From Paractinoplanes maris (GTDB taxonomy: Bacteria > Actinomycetota > Actinomycetes > Mycobacteriales > Micromonosporaceae), in assembly GCF_023544465.1 (NCBI RefSeq), contig NZ_JALPVL010000013.1, forward strand, positions 302,020 to 366,019: a stretch of 64,000 nucleotides of DNA, written 5' to 3'. The notes beneath the pieces are model-generated. The model did not search any database, was not told the DNA's origin, and saw only the letters and a list, made by a program, of their open reading frames with translations. Below, one piece after another: positions 8,137 to 16,864 of this stretch. The translations under genes were made by a program, and so were the position numbers. Positions within the stretch are counted from its first letter, which is position 1, and every line of letters begins with the position of its first letter.

Positions 8137-9027
8137 GTGCTGGAACTCCGCCATTTCGAGTATTTCGTCGCCGTCGCCGAGGAGCGCAACTTCACCCGGG
8201 CCGCGGCCCGCCTGCACGTTGTGCAGTCCGGCGTCTCGGCGGTGATCAAGGCGATGGAACGCGAGCTCGGCGCCCGGCTGCTCGACCGCACCTCCAAGCG
8301 GGTCGAGCTGACCGACGCCGGGGAGGCGCTGCTGCCCCGCGCGCGGGCTGCCCTCGAGGCCGTCCGGGAGGCGCGCGACGCCGTCGACGAGGTGCGCGGT
8401 GGCCTGCGCGGGACGGTCCGGATCGGCACGCTGACCTCGGTCGGGCTCATCGACGTGCCGGCCCTGCTCGGCGCCTTCCACCGGCTCCACCCGGACGTCG
8501 GCCTGCGCCTGCACGTCTCGCCGCGGGGCTCCGACGGCCTGCTCACCTGGCTGGCCGACGGCCTGCTCGACCTGGCGATCGTGTCGGCGCCGGGCCGCCC
8601 GCCGGCCGGCCTCCGGGTGCGGCCGGTCGGTTCGCGCCGCCTCGAGCTGGTGCTGCCCGCGGGTCATCGGCTGGCCGGGGCGGCCACGGTGCGCATCGCC
8701 GACCTGGCCGGGGAGTCGTTCGTCGACTTCCCGGCCGGATACGGCAACCGGACCGTCGTCGACAAGGCGTTCGCCGACGCCGGCGTGCAGCGGCACGTGG
8801 CGATCGAGGTCACCGACATCGCGAACGGTGCCGGCTTCGTCCGGGAGGGCCTCGGCGTCGCGATCCTGCCGCCGTTCGTGGTGCCCGACGACCGTACGGG
8901 TCTGGTCCTCAAGAGCGTGGCCGACGCCGACCTGGAGTGGCCCCTCGGCCTCGCGGTCTCCGCCCTGCGCAGGCCCAGCGCCGCGGCCCGGGCCCTTCTC
9001 GCCCTCATCGACGAGAAGGTCGGTTAG
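8137..9027 (+). CDS. LysR family transcriptional regulator
   Basis: This protein has 296 aa and a GTG start. The N-terminal winged HTH reads LELRHFEYFVAVAEERNFTR and LHVVQSGVSAVIKAMERELG, with the ARLLDRTSKRVELTDAGEAL end of the linker helix, all standard for LysR regulators. The C-terminal half is a periplasmic-binding-protein-like effector domain (GTVRIGTLTS, DLAIVSAPG, GLGVAILPPFVV). It is divergent from the MFS exporter with an intervening dyad, so the exporter is the likely target. The effector cannot be inferred. Confidence 0.92.
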   Translation: MLELRHFEYFVAVAEERNFTRAAARLHVVQSGVSAVIKAMERELGARLLDRTSKRVELTDAGEALLPRARAALEAVREARDAVDEVRGGLRGTVRIGTLTSVGLIDVPALLGAFHRLHPDVGLRLHVSPRGSDGLLTWLADGLLDLAIVSAPGRPPAGLRVRPVGSRRLELVLPAGHRLAGAATVRIADLAGESFVDFPAGYGNRTVVDKAFADAGVQRHVAIEVTDIANGAGFVREGLGVAILPPFVVPDDRTGLVLKSVADADLEWPLGLAVSALRRPSAAARALLALIDEKVG

Positions 9028-9094
9028 ACCGAAACGGTCCCATGAATGCCTTTCGTCCGTAAAGCTTTCCTCTAACGGGTCGAGAGGAGGAACA

Positions 9095-10228
9095 GTGGCG
9101 GAGCAACAACCAGCCGAGTCGGTGCTGCGGTTCCGGCGGTTCGCGCTGGCCGTCTGTGTGATCGGCGTCCTCGTCCAGCTCGGCCTGACCGCGTACTACC
9201 TGGGCATGGGACACAAGGCGCAGCCGCACGACGTCCCGGTCGGGCTGGTCGCGCCGGCCGCGGAACGAGCCGAGGTCGTGGGCCTGTTCACCGGGCAGGG
9301 CTATTTCAAGGTCACCGACTACGCCACGTCCGACGATCTCGAGATCGCCATCAAACGCCGGGACGTGTACGGCGGGGTCGACATCACCGGCACCCAGCCG
9401 CACCTCTACGTCGCCTCGGCCGCCGGCCCGGCCGCCGCAAACCTGCTGCGCACCACGTTCACCACGGTTGTGCAGCAGCAGACCGCCGCGACGCTGGCCG
9501 AACTGGCCGGGACCGGCAAACGGATGCCGGTGGCCCAGGCCCAGCAGCTGAACGCGCCCCCGCCGATCACCGACGTGGTGCCGCTGCCCGACGACGACGT
9601 CAACGGCGTCTCGCTCGGCTTCATCACCCAGGCGCTGGCGCTCGGCGGCACGGTCGCCTCGATGGGCCTCGGCCGTCTCATCCCGCGCACCCGCCGCTCC
9701 TGGCGCCGGGGCATCGCGCACGTCAGCACGCTGGCCGTCTATGCCGTCGCCTCGGCCTCGGTCGTCCTGTGGTCGATGGGCTGGTTCAGCGTGGGCATCA
9801 CCGCCGACCGCGGCGAGATGCTGGCCATCTTCTCGTTGATCTCGCTGGCGATCACCGCCTCCACCGCGGGTGCGGTGGCCCTCTTCGGCCCGCCCGGCGC
9901 GGTGATCGGCGCGCTGTACTTCACGCTGGGCACGGTGATCTCGGGCGCGAGCATCCTGCCCGAGTTCCTGCCCGACTTCGGCCGGATCCTCGGCGCCAAC
10001 CTGCCGACCGGCGCCGGCGTGCAGGCGGTGCGCGACAACCTCTACTTCCCGGCCGCCGAGATCAGCCACCACCTCATCGTGCTGTCCCTGTACGCCGGCA
10101 TCGGCGCGGCGGTCGTGCTCGTCACCAACATGCTGCCGAACCGCCGCAACCGGACCTCCGAGGTCGAGCTCGACCTGGCCCACCGCCTCGAGGGCGCCGA
10201 ACGTCGCGAGCCGGTGAACCTGCCGTAG
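9095..10228 (+). CDS. Multi-pass membrane protein, DUF3533/YhgE-like ABC-2 type
   Basis: This protein has 377 aa. The GTG at 9095 is chosen because a strong RBS, GAGGAGG (9084-9090), precedes it; the frame is open further upstream but overlaps the LysR gene. One N-terminal transmembrane helix (FALAVCVIGVLVQLGLTAYY) is followed by an extracytoplasmic domain of about 150 aa, then about five to six helices in the C-terminal half. This one-plus-cluster topology matches YhgE/Pip and DUF3533 proteins related to ABC-2 permeases. These are found in export or envelope stress contexts but their substrates are mostly unknown. No ATPase gene lies next to it. Confidence 0.8.
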   Translation: MAEQQPAESVLRFRRFALAVCVIGVLVQLGLTAYYLGMGHKAQPHDVPVGLVAPAAERAEVVGLFTGQGYFKVTDYATSDDLEIAIKRRDVYGGVDITGTQPHLYVASAAGPAAANLLRTTFTTVVQQQTAATLAELAGTGKRMPVAQAQQLNAPPPITDVVPLPDDDVNGVSLGFITQALALGGTVASMGLGRLIPRTRRSWRRGIAHVSTLAVYAVASASVVLWSMGWFSVGITADRGEMLAIFSLISLAITASTAGAVALFGPPGAVIGALYFTLGTVISGASILPEFLPDFGRILGANLPTGAGVQAVRDNLYFPAAEISHHLIVLSLYAGIGAAVVLVTNMLPNRRNRTSEVELDLAHRLEGAERREPVNLP

Positions 10229-10266
10229 GGCCTCAGGTTTCCGCGCGGGTGCCGAATGGGAGTGGC

Positions 10267-10869
10267 GTGGGGATCGAAAGAGTGGGCTCGCGGATCGCGG
10301 ACATTCAGAGCCGCATGATCGCGCTGCAGACGCAACAGACCGGCCGCAACGTGCAGCCGCCGTCGACCACGTCGACGTCCGGCGCCCAGGGCGGCACCTT
10401 TGCCAACGCGTTGGAGGAAGCGGTCGCGCAGACCTCCACCGGGAACAAGTCGTACTCGCTGAACAGCAAGGGCATCCCGACCGACCTGGCCGCCTACGGC
10501 AACGGGCGGATCCCGGCCAGTGCGCTGGAGCAGGTCGGCAGCACCCGGCACAAACTGTGGGCGCCGGCCGCCCAGTCGCTCAACCAGATGATCAACGACG
10601 CCAAGAAGGACGGCGTGACCATCGGGATCACCGACTCCTACCGCCCGTACGCCGAGCAGGTCGACCTGGCCCGGCGCAAGGGCCTCTACTCGCAGGGCGG
10701 GCTGGCGGCCAAGCCCGGCACCAGCGAGCACGGCTGGGGCATGGCCACCGACCTCGACCTCAACTCCAAGGCGCTGTCCTGGATGAAGCAGAACGGCGAG
10801 AAGTACGGCTTCGAGATGAACGTGCCGCGGGAGAGCTGGCACTGGGCGTACAAGCCGAAGTCTCTGTAG
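10267..10869 (+). CDS. M15 family (VanY-like) D-alanyl-D-alanine carboxypeptidase
   Basis: This protein has 200 aa from the GTG at 10267, preceded by GGGAG. The C-terminal M15B peptidase domain is clear: ITDSYRPYAEQVDLARRKG, then the zinc-binding TSEHGWGMATDLDL (His and Asp ligands) and the closing SWHWAYK with the third zinc His. The enzyme would trim D-Ala from peptidoglycan stems. The N-terminal 75 residues are Gln/Ser/Thr-rich. No signal peptide is evident, although peptidases of this type act outside the membrane, so export may use another route or the true start differs. Confidence 0.88.
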   Translation: MGIERVGSRIADIQSRMIALQTQQTGRNVQPPSTTSTSGAQGGTFANALEEAVAQTSTGNKSYSLNSKGIPTDLAAYGNGRIPASALEQVGSTRHKLWAPAAQSLNQMINDAKKDGVTIGITDSYRPYAEQVDLARRKGLYSQGGLAAKPGTSEHGWGMATDLDLNSKALSWMKQNGEKYGFEMNVPRESWHWAYKPKSL

Positions 10870-10874
10870 CCCGG

Positions 10875-11672
10875 TCAGACCCGGGCGATCAGCTCGCCGT
10901 GGAGCAGGGACATCCAGCCGTCCGGGTCGGCCGACCAGCGCCGCCAGGCCTGCGAGAGGCGCATCAGGTCGTCGCGGGTCGCGGCGCCGGTGCGCTCGGC
11001 GGTCGCGGCCATGTCGGACTTCAGGATGCGGTCGGCCCACATGCCGCCCCACCACTCGCGATCGGCCGCGGTGGCGAAGCACCACGTGCTCGATGACGCC
11101 GACACGTCGGTCAGGCCGGCCGCGCGGGCCCAGGCGAGCAGGTGCCGTCCGGCGTCCGGCTCGCCGCCGTTGCCCCGGGCCACCCGCTCGTAGAGAGCCA
11201 GCCACTCGTCGAGCTCGGGCAGTCGCGGATACCACGCGAAGGCCGCGTAGTCGCTGTCGCGCACCGCGATCAGGCCGCCGGGCCGGGTCACCCGGCGCAT
11301 CTCGCGCAAGGCGGCCACCGGGTCGCCCAGATGTTGCAGCACCTGGTGGGCATGCACGACGTCGAAGGTGTCGTCCGGGAAGTCGAGCCGATGCACATCG
11401 CCGACGGTGAAGTCGACGTTGGTCAGTCCGCGCCCGGCGATCTCGGCCCGGGCCAGGTCGAGTGCGTCCTCGGTCACCTCCAGGGCGGTGACCCGCGCCG
11501 GGGTGACGAGGCTCGCGAAGTCGCCGGTGATCGTGCCGGGACCGCAACCGATGTCGAGCACCGTCACGCCGGAGGAAAGATGCGGCAGCAGGTACTCCGC
11601 CGAATTCTCTGCGGTGCGCCACCGGTGTGAGCGCAAGACCGATTCGTGATGACCGTGCGTGTACGTCGCCAT
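10875..11672 (-). CDS. Class I SAM-dependent methyltransferase
   Basis: This protein has 265 aa from the ATG at 11672 (MATYTHGHHESVLRSH); the open frame continues upstream, but it would enter the control region of asd. The Rossmann SAM site is seen as VTVLDIGCGPGTITGDFASL (motif I), ALEV (acidic end of strand 2), VDFTVGDVHRLDF and FDVVHAHQVLQHL. This pattern fits small-molecule methyltransferases of the UbiE/COQ5 type. Homologues with an N-terminal HGHHxSVLRSHRWRTAENSA-like segment are common in actinomycetes. The acceptor is unknown. It converges on the VanY-like gene with only 5 bp between. Confidence 0.85.
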   Translation of the reverse strand: MATYTHGHHESVLRSHRWRTAENSAEYLLPHLSSGVTVLDIGCGPGTITGDFASLVTPARVTALEVTEDALDLARAEIAGRGLTNVDFTVGDVHRLDFPDDTFDVVHAHQVLQHLGDPVAALREMRRVTRPGGLIAVRDSDYAAFAWYPRLPELDEWLALYERVARGNGGEPDAGRHLLAWARAAGLTDVSASSSTWCFATAADREWWGGMWADRILKSDMAATAERTGAATRDDLMRLSQAWRRWSADPDGWMSLLHGELIARV

Positions 11673-11784
11673 GCCCTCGACGGTAAGCCCGCCGTCTCTC
11701 AATGTGGGAGCATCTTCCCATGATGTGAAACAGTGACCGGTAACTGATTTCTCCCGGCGCAGATCAAGCCGTACTTTTGTCGGC

Positions 11785-12807
11785 ATGAGGATCGGCATTG
11801 TGGGCGCGACGGGACAGGTGGGCGGCGTCATGCGGCGCATCCTGGCCGAGCGTGCCCTTCCCGTTGAGCAGCTTCGTCTTTTCGCGTCCGCCCGCAGCGC
11901 GGGCCGCACCCTGCCGTGGGGCGACGGCGAGGTGACAGTCGAGGACGCGTCGGCCGCCGACTACAGCGGCCTCGACATCGTCCTGTTCTCGGCGGGCAAG
12001 GGCAGCTCCAAGGAGCTGGCCCCGCGCGTGGCCGAGGCCGGCGCCGTGGTCATCGACAACTCGTCGGCCTGGCGGATGGACCCCGACGTGCCGCTGGTGG
12101 TCAGCGAGGTCAACCCGGATGCCGCGCGCCACCGGCCCAAGGGCATCATCGCCAACCCCAACTGCACCACCATGGCCGCCATGCCGGTGCTGCGCCCGCT
12201 GCACGACGAGGCCGGGCTGGTCGCGCTGATCGCCACCACCTATCAGGCCGTCGGCGGCGCCGGACTGGCCGGCGTCAGCGAGCTCGACGAGCAGATCAAG
12301 AAGGTGGCCGACCGCGCCACCGAGCTGACCTTCGACGGGTCCGCCGTGGAGTTCCCGGCCCCGCGCGCGTTCGCCAAGCCGATCGCGTTCAACGTGCTGC
12401 CGCTGGCCGGCTCGATCGTCGACGACGGCCGCAACGAGACCGACGAGGAGCAGAAGCTCCGCAACGAGAGCCGTAAAATCCTCGATCTGCCGTCGCTGCT
12501 CGTCTCGGGCACCTGCGTCCGCGTCCCGGTCTTCACCGGCCACTCACTGCAGATCAACGCCCGCTTCGCCCGGCCGATCAGCCCGGCCCGGGCCCGCGAG
12601 CTGCTCGCCTCCGCTCCCGGTGTCGAGTTGTCCGACGTGCCGACCCCGCTCGAGGCGGCCGGCCGCGATCCCTCCTTCGTGGGACGCATCCGGGCCGACG
12701 AGACGGTCGACAACGGTCTCGCGCTCTTCATCTCGAACGACAACCTGCGCAAGGGCGCCGCCCTCAACGCCGTTCAGGTCGCGGAGCTCGTCGCCACCGA
12801 GTTTTAG
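11785..12807 (+). CDS. asd: Aspartate-semialdehyde dehydrogenase
   Basis: This 340-aa enzyme reduces aspartyl phosphate to aspartate semialdehyde, the branch point to lysine, diaminopimelate, threonine and methionine. The NADP-binding motif IVGATGQVGG starts the protein. The catalytic Cys lies in ANPNCTTMAAMPVL, and the substrate-binding region follows (TYQAVGGAGLAG, then RVPVFTGHS with the active-site His). Length is standard. The gene is monocistronic, closed by a strong terminator. Its usual partner, aspartokinase, is not in the window. Confidence 0.95.
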   Translation: MRIGIVGATGQVGGVMRRILAERALPVEQLRLFASARSAGRTLPWGDGEVTVEDASAADYSGLDIVLFSAGKGSSKELAPRVAEAGAVVIDNSSAWRMDPDVPLVVSEVNPDAARHRPKGIIANPNCTTMAAMPVLRPLHDEAGLVALIATTYQAVGGAGLAGVSELDEQIKKVADRATELTFDGSAVEFPAPRAFAKPIAFNVLPLAGSIVDDGRNETDEEQKLRNESRKILDLPSLLVSGTCVRVPVFTGHSLQINARFARPISPARARELLASAPGVELSDVPTPLEAAGRDPSFVGRIRADETVDNGLALFISNDNLRKGAALNAVQVAELVATEF

Positions 12808-12823
12808 ATCTCCATAGTTCACG

Positions 12824-12855
12824 ACCGCCCCGGCCACCCGGCCGGGGCGGTTTTT
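12824..12855 (+). terminator. Rho-independent terminator after asd
   Basis: A perfect 12-bp stem (ACCGCCCCGGCC at 12824-12835 with GGCCGGGGCGGT at 12840-12851) has an ACCC loop and a T-run at 12851-12855. It is the best intrinsic terminator in the window. Confidence 0.92.
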
Positions 12856-12945
12856 GTGCTCTTGCCCTCATGCTCCAATGTGGAAATCTAGGACTTTTTG
12901 CCCGAATCGGTGGCGGATGGTCGGTTTGAGGTGCAGAGTGATTGC

Positions 12946-13149
12946 ATGAGCGACAGTGGGTCCGGCGGCGGCTACTTCTGGTGCCTCCGCCACCATCGAG
13001 TCGAGAGTGGCGACGACGTCTGTCCTGCCCAATATCGTCTTGGCCCCTACGCCACGGCCGACGAAGCCGCGCATGCCCTCGAGACCGTCGAGCGGCGCAA
13101 CGCGGACTGGGACGCCGAGGATGCCCGCTGGAACGGGGAGGTCGGCTGA
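12946..13149 (+). CDS. Small conserved actinobacterial protein
   Basis: This protein has 67 aa from the ATG at 12946 (MSDSGSGGGYFWCLRHHRVE). It continues with a Cys-containing segment (DDVCPAQYRLGPY), then ATADEAAHALETVERRNADW and an acidic end. The pattern of a short Gly/Ser start, FWCLxHHRVE and a helix ending in RNxxWDAEDARW is one I associate with a widespread small actinobacterial family of unknown role. The frame is open 48 bp further upstream, but the family-like start is at MSDSGSG. It precedes the 16-bp repeat array. Confidence 0.75.
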   Translation: MSDSGSGGGYFWCLRHHRVESGDDVCPAQYRLGPYATADEAAHALETVERRNADWDAEDARWNGEVG

Positions 13150-13210
13150 GAGCTGGCGCCGGCCCTCTGAGTCCACGCCGCCTCCAGCTTCGCTATCGAT
13201 CGTTCTTGTA

Positions 13211-13462
13211 CTGAACGTCGCAATCACTGAACCTCGCTCACTGAACGTCGCATTCACCAGATCTCGCTCACCGAACGTTGCAATCATCGAACGTCGTAAG
13301 GACTCAACGTCGCCAGCACCGAACGTCCCAAGCACCGAACTTCGCAAGCCCTGAACTTCGCAAGCCCTGAACTTCGCAAGCCCTGAACTTCGCAAGCCCT
13401 GAACTTCGCAAGCCCTGAACTTCGCAAGCCCTGAACTTCGCAATCACTGAACGTCGCAGTCT
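13211..13462. repeat. Tandem array of a 16-bp repeat, 16 units
   Basis: Sixteen head-to-tail units fill 252 bp. The six central units (13335-13430) read (C/T)-GAACTTCGCAAGCC with a C start and are identical except the first, which has CCGAAC in place of CTGAAC. The outer units are degenerate (CTGAACGTCGCAATCA at 13211, CTGAACGTCGCAGTCT at 13447), and two are 14 bp (13227 and 13257). There are no spacers, so this is not CRISPR. It fills the space between the small protein gene and the histone-like gene and ends 58 bp before that gene's ATG. Confidence 0.95.
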
Positions 13463-13519
13463 CCGTGCGGAGACAGCCCGCAGCCATTCGCGCAGTCATT
13501 CGCAAGGAGGAACACCCAG

Positions 13520-15358
13520 ATGGCCGCTGCCAAAAAGGCGCCCCGCTCTGCCACCGGGGCGGACAAAAACCGCATTTCGCGTACGCCTGTTCGCGAGCCG
13601 GCGAAGCCGGTGACCAAGACCGCCGCGCGCGGTGCCGCCGCGAAGCCGGTCACCGCCAAGCGGACCGTGGCCGGAGCGGCCTCCGCCAAGCGGACCGTGG
13701 CCAAGGCAGCCTCCGCCAAGCCGGCCACCGCGAAGCCGGCCTCCGCCAAGCGGACCGTGGCCGAGCCGGCTCCGGCCAAGCGGACCATGGCGAAGGCTGC
13801 CCCGGCCAAGCCGGTCACCGCCAAGCCCGCCGTCGCCAGGCCGGCCGTCACCAAGCCGGGCGCCGCCCAGCGGGCCGCGGCCAAGCCGGCGGCCCGCAGG
13901 CCGGTGACTCCACGACGGACAGCCGCGGCGGCCGAGCCGGGCCCGGCCATGACCACGGCGACCATCGAGGCAGCCGAGCCGGCCACCAAGCGGGCCCCGG
14001 CCCGGAAGACGGCGAAGACCGCGGCCCCGGCGCGTGCCGGCGCCGCCCGGACAGCGGCGACCAAGGCTGGTGCGATGACGACGGCGAGCAAGACGACGAC
14101 CGCGGCCAAGGCCGCGAAGAAGACGGCGGCAGCGAGCAAGACCGCAGCCCCGAAGGCCACGACGACGGCGGCCACCAAGACGGCAGTGGCCAAGACGGCC
14201 GCGGCCAAGTCGACGGTGGCTAAGGCGGCAGCGACCACGACGGCCGCTGCCAAGTCGGTAGCGGCGAAGGCGGCGGCGACCACAACGGCCGCGGCCAAGT
14301 CGGCAGCGGCGAAGACGGCGGCGGCAACCAAGTCGACGGCAACCAAGTCGACGGCGGCCAAGTCGACGGCGGCCAAGAAGGCGGCCACGGCGTCGAAGGC
14401 CGCTGCGGCGGGCACCGCTGCCGCGCGCAACGCGACGGCGGCGGCCAACAAGGCGGCGGCCACGACGTCCAAGGCCGGGTACAACCGCAGTGCCACGGCT
14501 TCCGCCAACAAGGCGGCGGCCACCAGCACCAAGGCGGGGTCCGCGGGCGCCCAGACCAGGGCCGACCGCAGCACTGCCGCGCTGGCCAACCAGGCCGCGG
14601 CCAAGTCGGCCAAGGCGGGCGCCAAGTCGACCGCGGCGGCCAAGAAGGCCACGGCGACCGCCGCCAAGCAGGCCGCGAAGAAGGCACCGGCCAAGGCCAC
14701 CGCCTCGAAGGCCACCGCGGCGGCCAAGGCGGCCGCCACCAAGGCTCCGGCCCGGACGGCGGCCAAGAAGGCGCCCGCCGGCGCCACCGGATCGGCGACC
14801 CGGGCCACGAAGTCGACGCCGGCCACCAGGACCGCCCCGGCCAAGAAGGCACCGGCCACCAAGGCCACCGCCACCAAGGCCACCGCCACCAAGTCCGCGC
14901 CGGCCAAGCCGGCCAAGGCGACACCGGTCAAGGCCGCCACCAAGGCGACGAAGGCCGCGCCGCGCAAGACCACGGCGCCCAAGTCGCTCGGGCGGACGTC
15001 GGTCGAGAGCGCCGGCACTCCCACCCGTCCGTCCGCCGGTTCCCGGTCGGCGGTGGCCAAGGTGGCCGGTCTGAGCCCGGTCGCGGCGCGCGGCGGCAAC
15101 AAGCCCGCGGCCACCCCGGCGGCCAAGCGGAGCAGCGCCAACGAGTCGGCGGCGACCCGCGGCCGGGCCGCCCGGTCGGCCAACGCCCCGCGGGCCGGCG
15201 CCACCACCAAGAACTCGTCGACCAACGCGTCGCGGGTGTCCAAGGCCACCACGGCCGCCGCCGCCCGTCAGGCCGCGCTGGGCAACACCCCGGCCGCGGA
15301 CATGATGGACGTCGTGCCGGCCAAGGCCCGCAAGACGGCGGCTCGCCGCAGCCGGTAG
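13520..15358 (+). CDS. Ala/Lys-rich histone H1-like protein
   Basis: This protein has 612 aa, built almost entirely of Ala, Lys, Thr, Pro and Ser with recurring AAK(S/T), TAAK and PAKK tetrads. It resembles the C-terminal tails of eukaryotic H1 and of mycobacterial/streptomycete HU homologues (HupB/HupS). No HU domain is present. The last about 110 residues are less repetitive and end in ADMMDVVPAKARKTAARRSR. Its high positive charge predicts nucleoid DNA or RNA binding. The start is secure: AAGGAGG at 13504-13510, nine bases before ATG. It lies between the 16-bp repeat array and a strong terminator. Confidence 0.85.
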   Translation: MAAAKKAPRSATGADKNRISRTPVREPAKPVTKTAARGAAAKPVTAKRTVAGAASAKRTVAKAASAKPATAKPASAKRTVAEPAPAKRTMAKAAPAKPVTAKPAVARPAVTKPGAAQRAAAKPAARRPVTPRRTAAAAEPGPAMTTATIEAAEPATKRAPARKTAKTAAPARAGAARTAATKAGAMTTASKTTTAAKAAKKTAAASKTAAPKATTTAATKTAVAKTAAAKSTVAKAAATTTAAAKSVAAKAAATTTAAAKSAAAKTAAATKSTATKSTAAKSTAAKKAATASKAAAAGTAAARNATAAANKAAATTSKAGYNRSATASANKAAATSTKAGSAGAQTRADRSTAALANQAAAKSAKAGAKSTAAAKKATATAAKQAAKKAPAKATASKATAAAKAAATKAPARTAAKKAPAGATGSATRATKSTPATRTAPAKKAPATKATATKATATKSAPAKPAKATPVKAATKATKAAPRKTTAPKSLGRTSVESAGTPTRPSAGSRSAVAKVAGLSPVAARGGNKPAATPAAKRSSANESAATRGRAARSANAPRAGATTKNSSTNASRVSKATTAAAARQAALGNTPAADMMDVVPAKARKTAARRSR

Positions 15359-15368
15359 TTCACGAAGT

Positions 15369-15400
15369 CGAAGGGCCGCGCCGCCGGGCGCGGCCCTTCG
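15369..15400 (+). terminator. Terminator after the histone-like gene
   Basis: A perfect 14-bp stem (15369-15382 with 15387-15400) has a GCCG loop and is followed by TGCTTG. It lies 10 bp after the stop and 43 bp before the RNB gene, which therefore has its own promoter. Confidence 0.88.
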
Positions 15401-15443
15401 TGCTTGCCGGGCCCGATGCGGCCGGAACTGGTAGGAATAAGCC

Positions 15444-16862
15444 GTGCCGATCAGACGCGTGTGGGCGCTGCATATCGATTTCGCCGCGCTGAGGCGCGAG
15501 TTGCACCTGCCCGAGGAGTTCCCGCCCGAGGCTCTCGCGGAGGCCGAGGCCGCCGCCGCCGGGCCGCTGCCCGAGGCGGCCGACCGCACCGACGTGCCGT
15601 TCGTGACGATCGACCCGGCCACGTCCCGGGATCTCGACCAGGCCATGCACCTGAGCCGGCGTCCCGGCGGCGGTTACCGGGTGCTCTACGCGATCGCCGA
15701 CGTCGCCTCCTACGTGCGCCCGGGTGGTGCGCTCGAGGCCGAGACGTGGGTGCGCGGCCAGACCATCTATCTGCCCGACGGCCGGATCCCGCTGCATCCG
15801 CAGGTGCTGAGCGAGGACGCCGTCAGCCTGTTCCCGGACGTCGAGCGCGCGGCCGTGGTGTGGACGATCGACCTGGACGCCGACGGGGCGATCGTCTCGG
15901 CCGGGCTCGAGCGGGCCCGGGTGCGCAGCCGGGCCAAACTGAGCTACGAGGGTGTGCAGCAGCAGGTGGACGCGGGCACGACACCCGAGCCGCTCGCCCT
16001 GCTGCCCGAGCTGGGCACGCTGCTCGCCGCCCGCGCCACCGATCGCGGCGCGGTGAACCTGCCACTGCCCGAGCAGGAGGTCGAGGAGCACGAGGGCGGC
16101 TGGCGTCTCGTGCTGCGGGCGCCGCTGGCCATCGAGGAGCACAACGCGCAGATCTCGCTGCTCACCGGCATGGCCGCGGCCGATCTGATGCTGACCGGCG
16201 GCGTGGGTCTGCTGCGCACGATGCCCGCGCCGAAACCGGAGGCGATCGGGAAGCTCCAGGCCGCCGCGAAATCGCTGGGCGTGCTGTGGCCCGCGGGCGC
16301 AGCGGTCGGCACGGTGGTGGCCACGGTCGACCCGGCCGCCCCGCGCGGGGCGGCGTTCCTCGACCAGGCGGCCGACCTGTTGCGCGGTGCGGCGTACACG
16401 GCGTTCGACGGGACACCGCCCGAGCAGACCGGGCACGGCGGGGTCGGTGCGCCCTACGCCCACGTCACGGCGCCGCTGCGGCGGCTGGCCGACCGCTACG
16501 CGACCGAGGTCTGCCTGGCCGTCGCGGCCGGCGTCCCGATCCCGGAGTGGGCGCGGGCCGCTCTGCCCCGGCTGCCCAAGGCGATGTCCGAGTCCGATCG
16601 GCTGGCCGGCGCGGCCAACCGCGGTGCGATCGACCTGGCCGAGGCGGTGCTGCTGCACGACCGGGTGGGGGAGCTGTTCGAGGCGGGCGTGCTCGACCTC
16701 GACGAGCCCTCCAAGAACCGGCCGGCGGGTGGCACGGTCGCGATCGACGAACCCGCCGTGCGGGCCCGCTGCCTGGGTGCGCTGCCCTTGGGCGCACGCA
16801 TCCAGGCGCGGCTCGTCGAAGCGGATCCGGCGACCCGCAAGGTTCACTTCGAGCAGGCCTGA
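15444..16862 (+). CDS. RNB domain ribonuclease (RNase II/R family)
   Basis: This protein has 472 aa and a GTG start. The RNB catalytic signature is VTIDPATSRDLDQAMHLSRR, with the Asp residues that bind magnesium, followed by YRVLYAIADVASYVRPG. Later conserved RNB features include ISLLTGMAAADLM, YAHVTAPLRRLADRY and NRGAIDLAEAVLL. The protein lacks separate N-terminal cold-shock domains and an S1 domain, so it is the short actinobacterial form. It would degrade single-stranded RNA 3' to 5' in the cytoplasm. It sits after the histone-like gene but behind a terminator. Confidence 0.9.
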   Translation: MPIRRVWALHIDFAALRRELHLPEEFPPEALAEAEAAAAGPLPEAADRTDVPFVTIDPATSRDLDQAMHLSRRPGGGYRVLYAIADVASYVRPGGALEAETWVRGQTIYLPDGRIPLHPQVLSEDAVSLFPDVERAAVVWTIDLDADGAIVSAGLERARVRSRAKLSYEGVQQQVDAGTTPEPLALLPELGTLLAARATDRGAVNLPLPEQEVEEHEGGWRLVLRAPLAIEEHNAQISLLTGMAAADLMLTGGVGLLRTMPAPKPEAIGKLQAAAKSLGVLWPAGAAVGTVVATVDPAAPRGAAFLDQAADLLRGAAYTAFDGTPPEQTGHGGVGAPYAHVTAPLRRLADRYATEVCLAVAAGVPIPEWARAALPRLPKAMSESDRLAGAANRGAIDLAEAVLLHDRVGELFEAGVLDLDEPSKNRPAGGTVAIDEPAVRARCLGALPLGARIQARLVEADPATRKVHFEQA

Positions 16863-16864
16863 GG

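Noticed and set aside
10869..10886. Terminator between the VanY-like and methyltransferase genes
   Set aside because: The stem is only 6 bp (GCCCGG/CCGGGC), overlaps the methyltransferase stop region and has no T-run.
12868..13443. Minus-strand protein with a 16-residue repeat across the 16-bp array
   Set aside because: A 16-bp unit gives a 48-bp frame period, so an open frame with a repeated peptide arises automatically; there is no RBS, and the edge units differ.
13211..13462. CRISPR array
   Set aside because: The 16-bp units are contiguous with no unique spacers, and no cas genes are present.
13444..15646. Very long minus-strand open frames (over 600 and over 700 codons) opposite the Ala/Lys-rich gene
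   Set aside because: They are antisense products of the repetitive GCC/AAG-type codons. The plus-strand gene has a strong RBS and both flanking signals; the reverse frames have only low-complexity composition.
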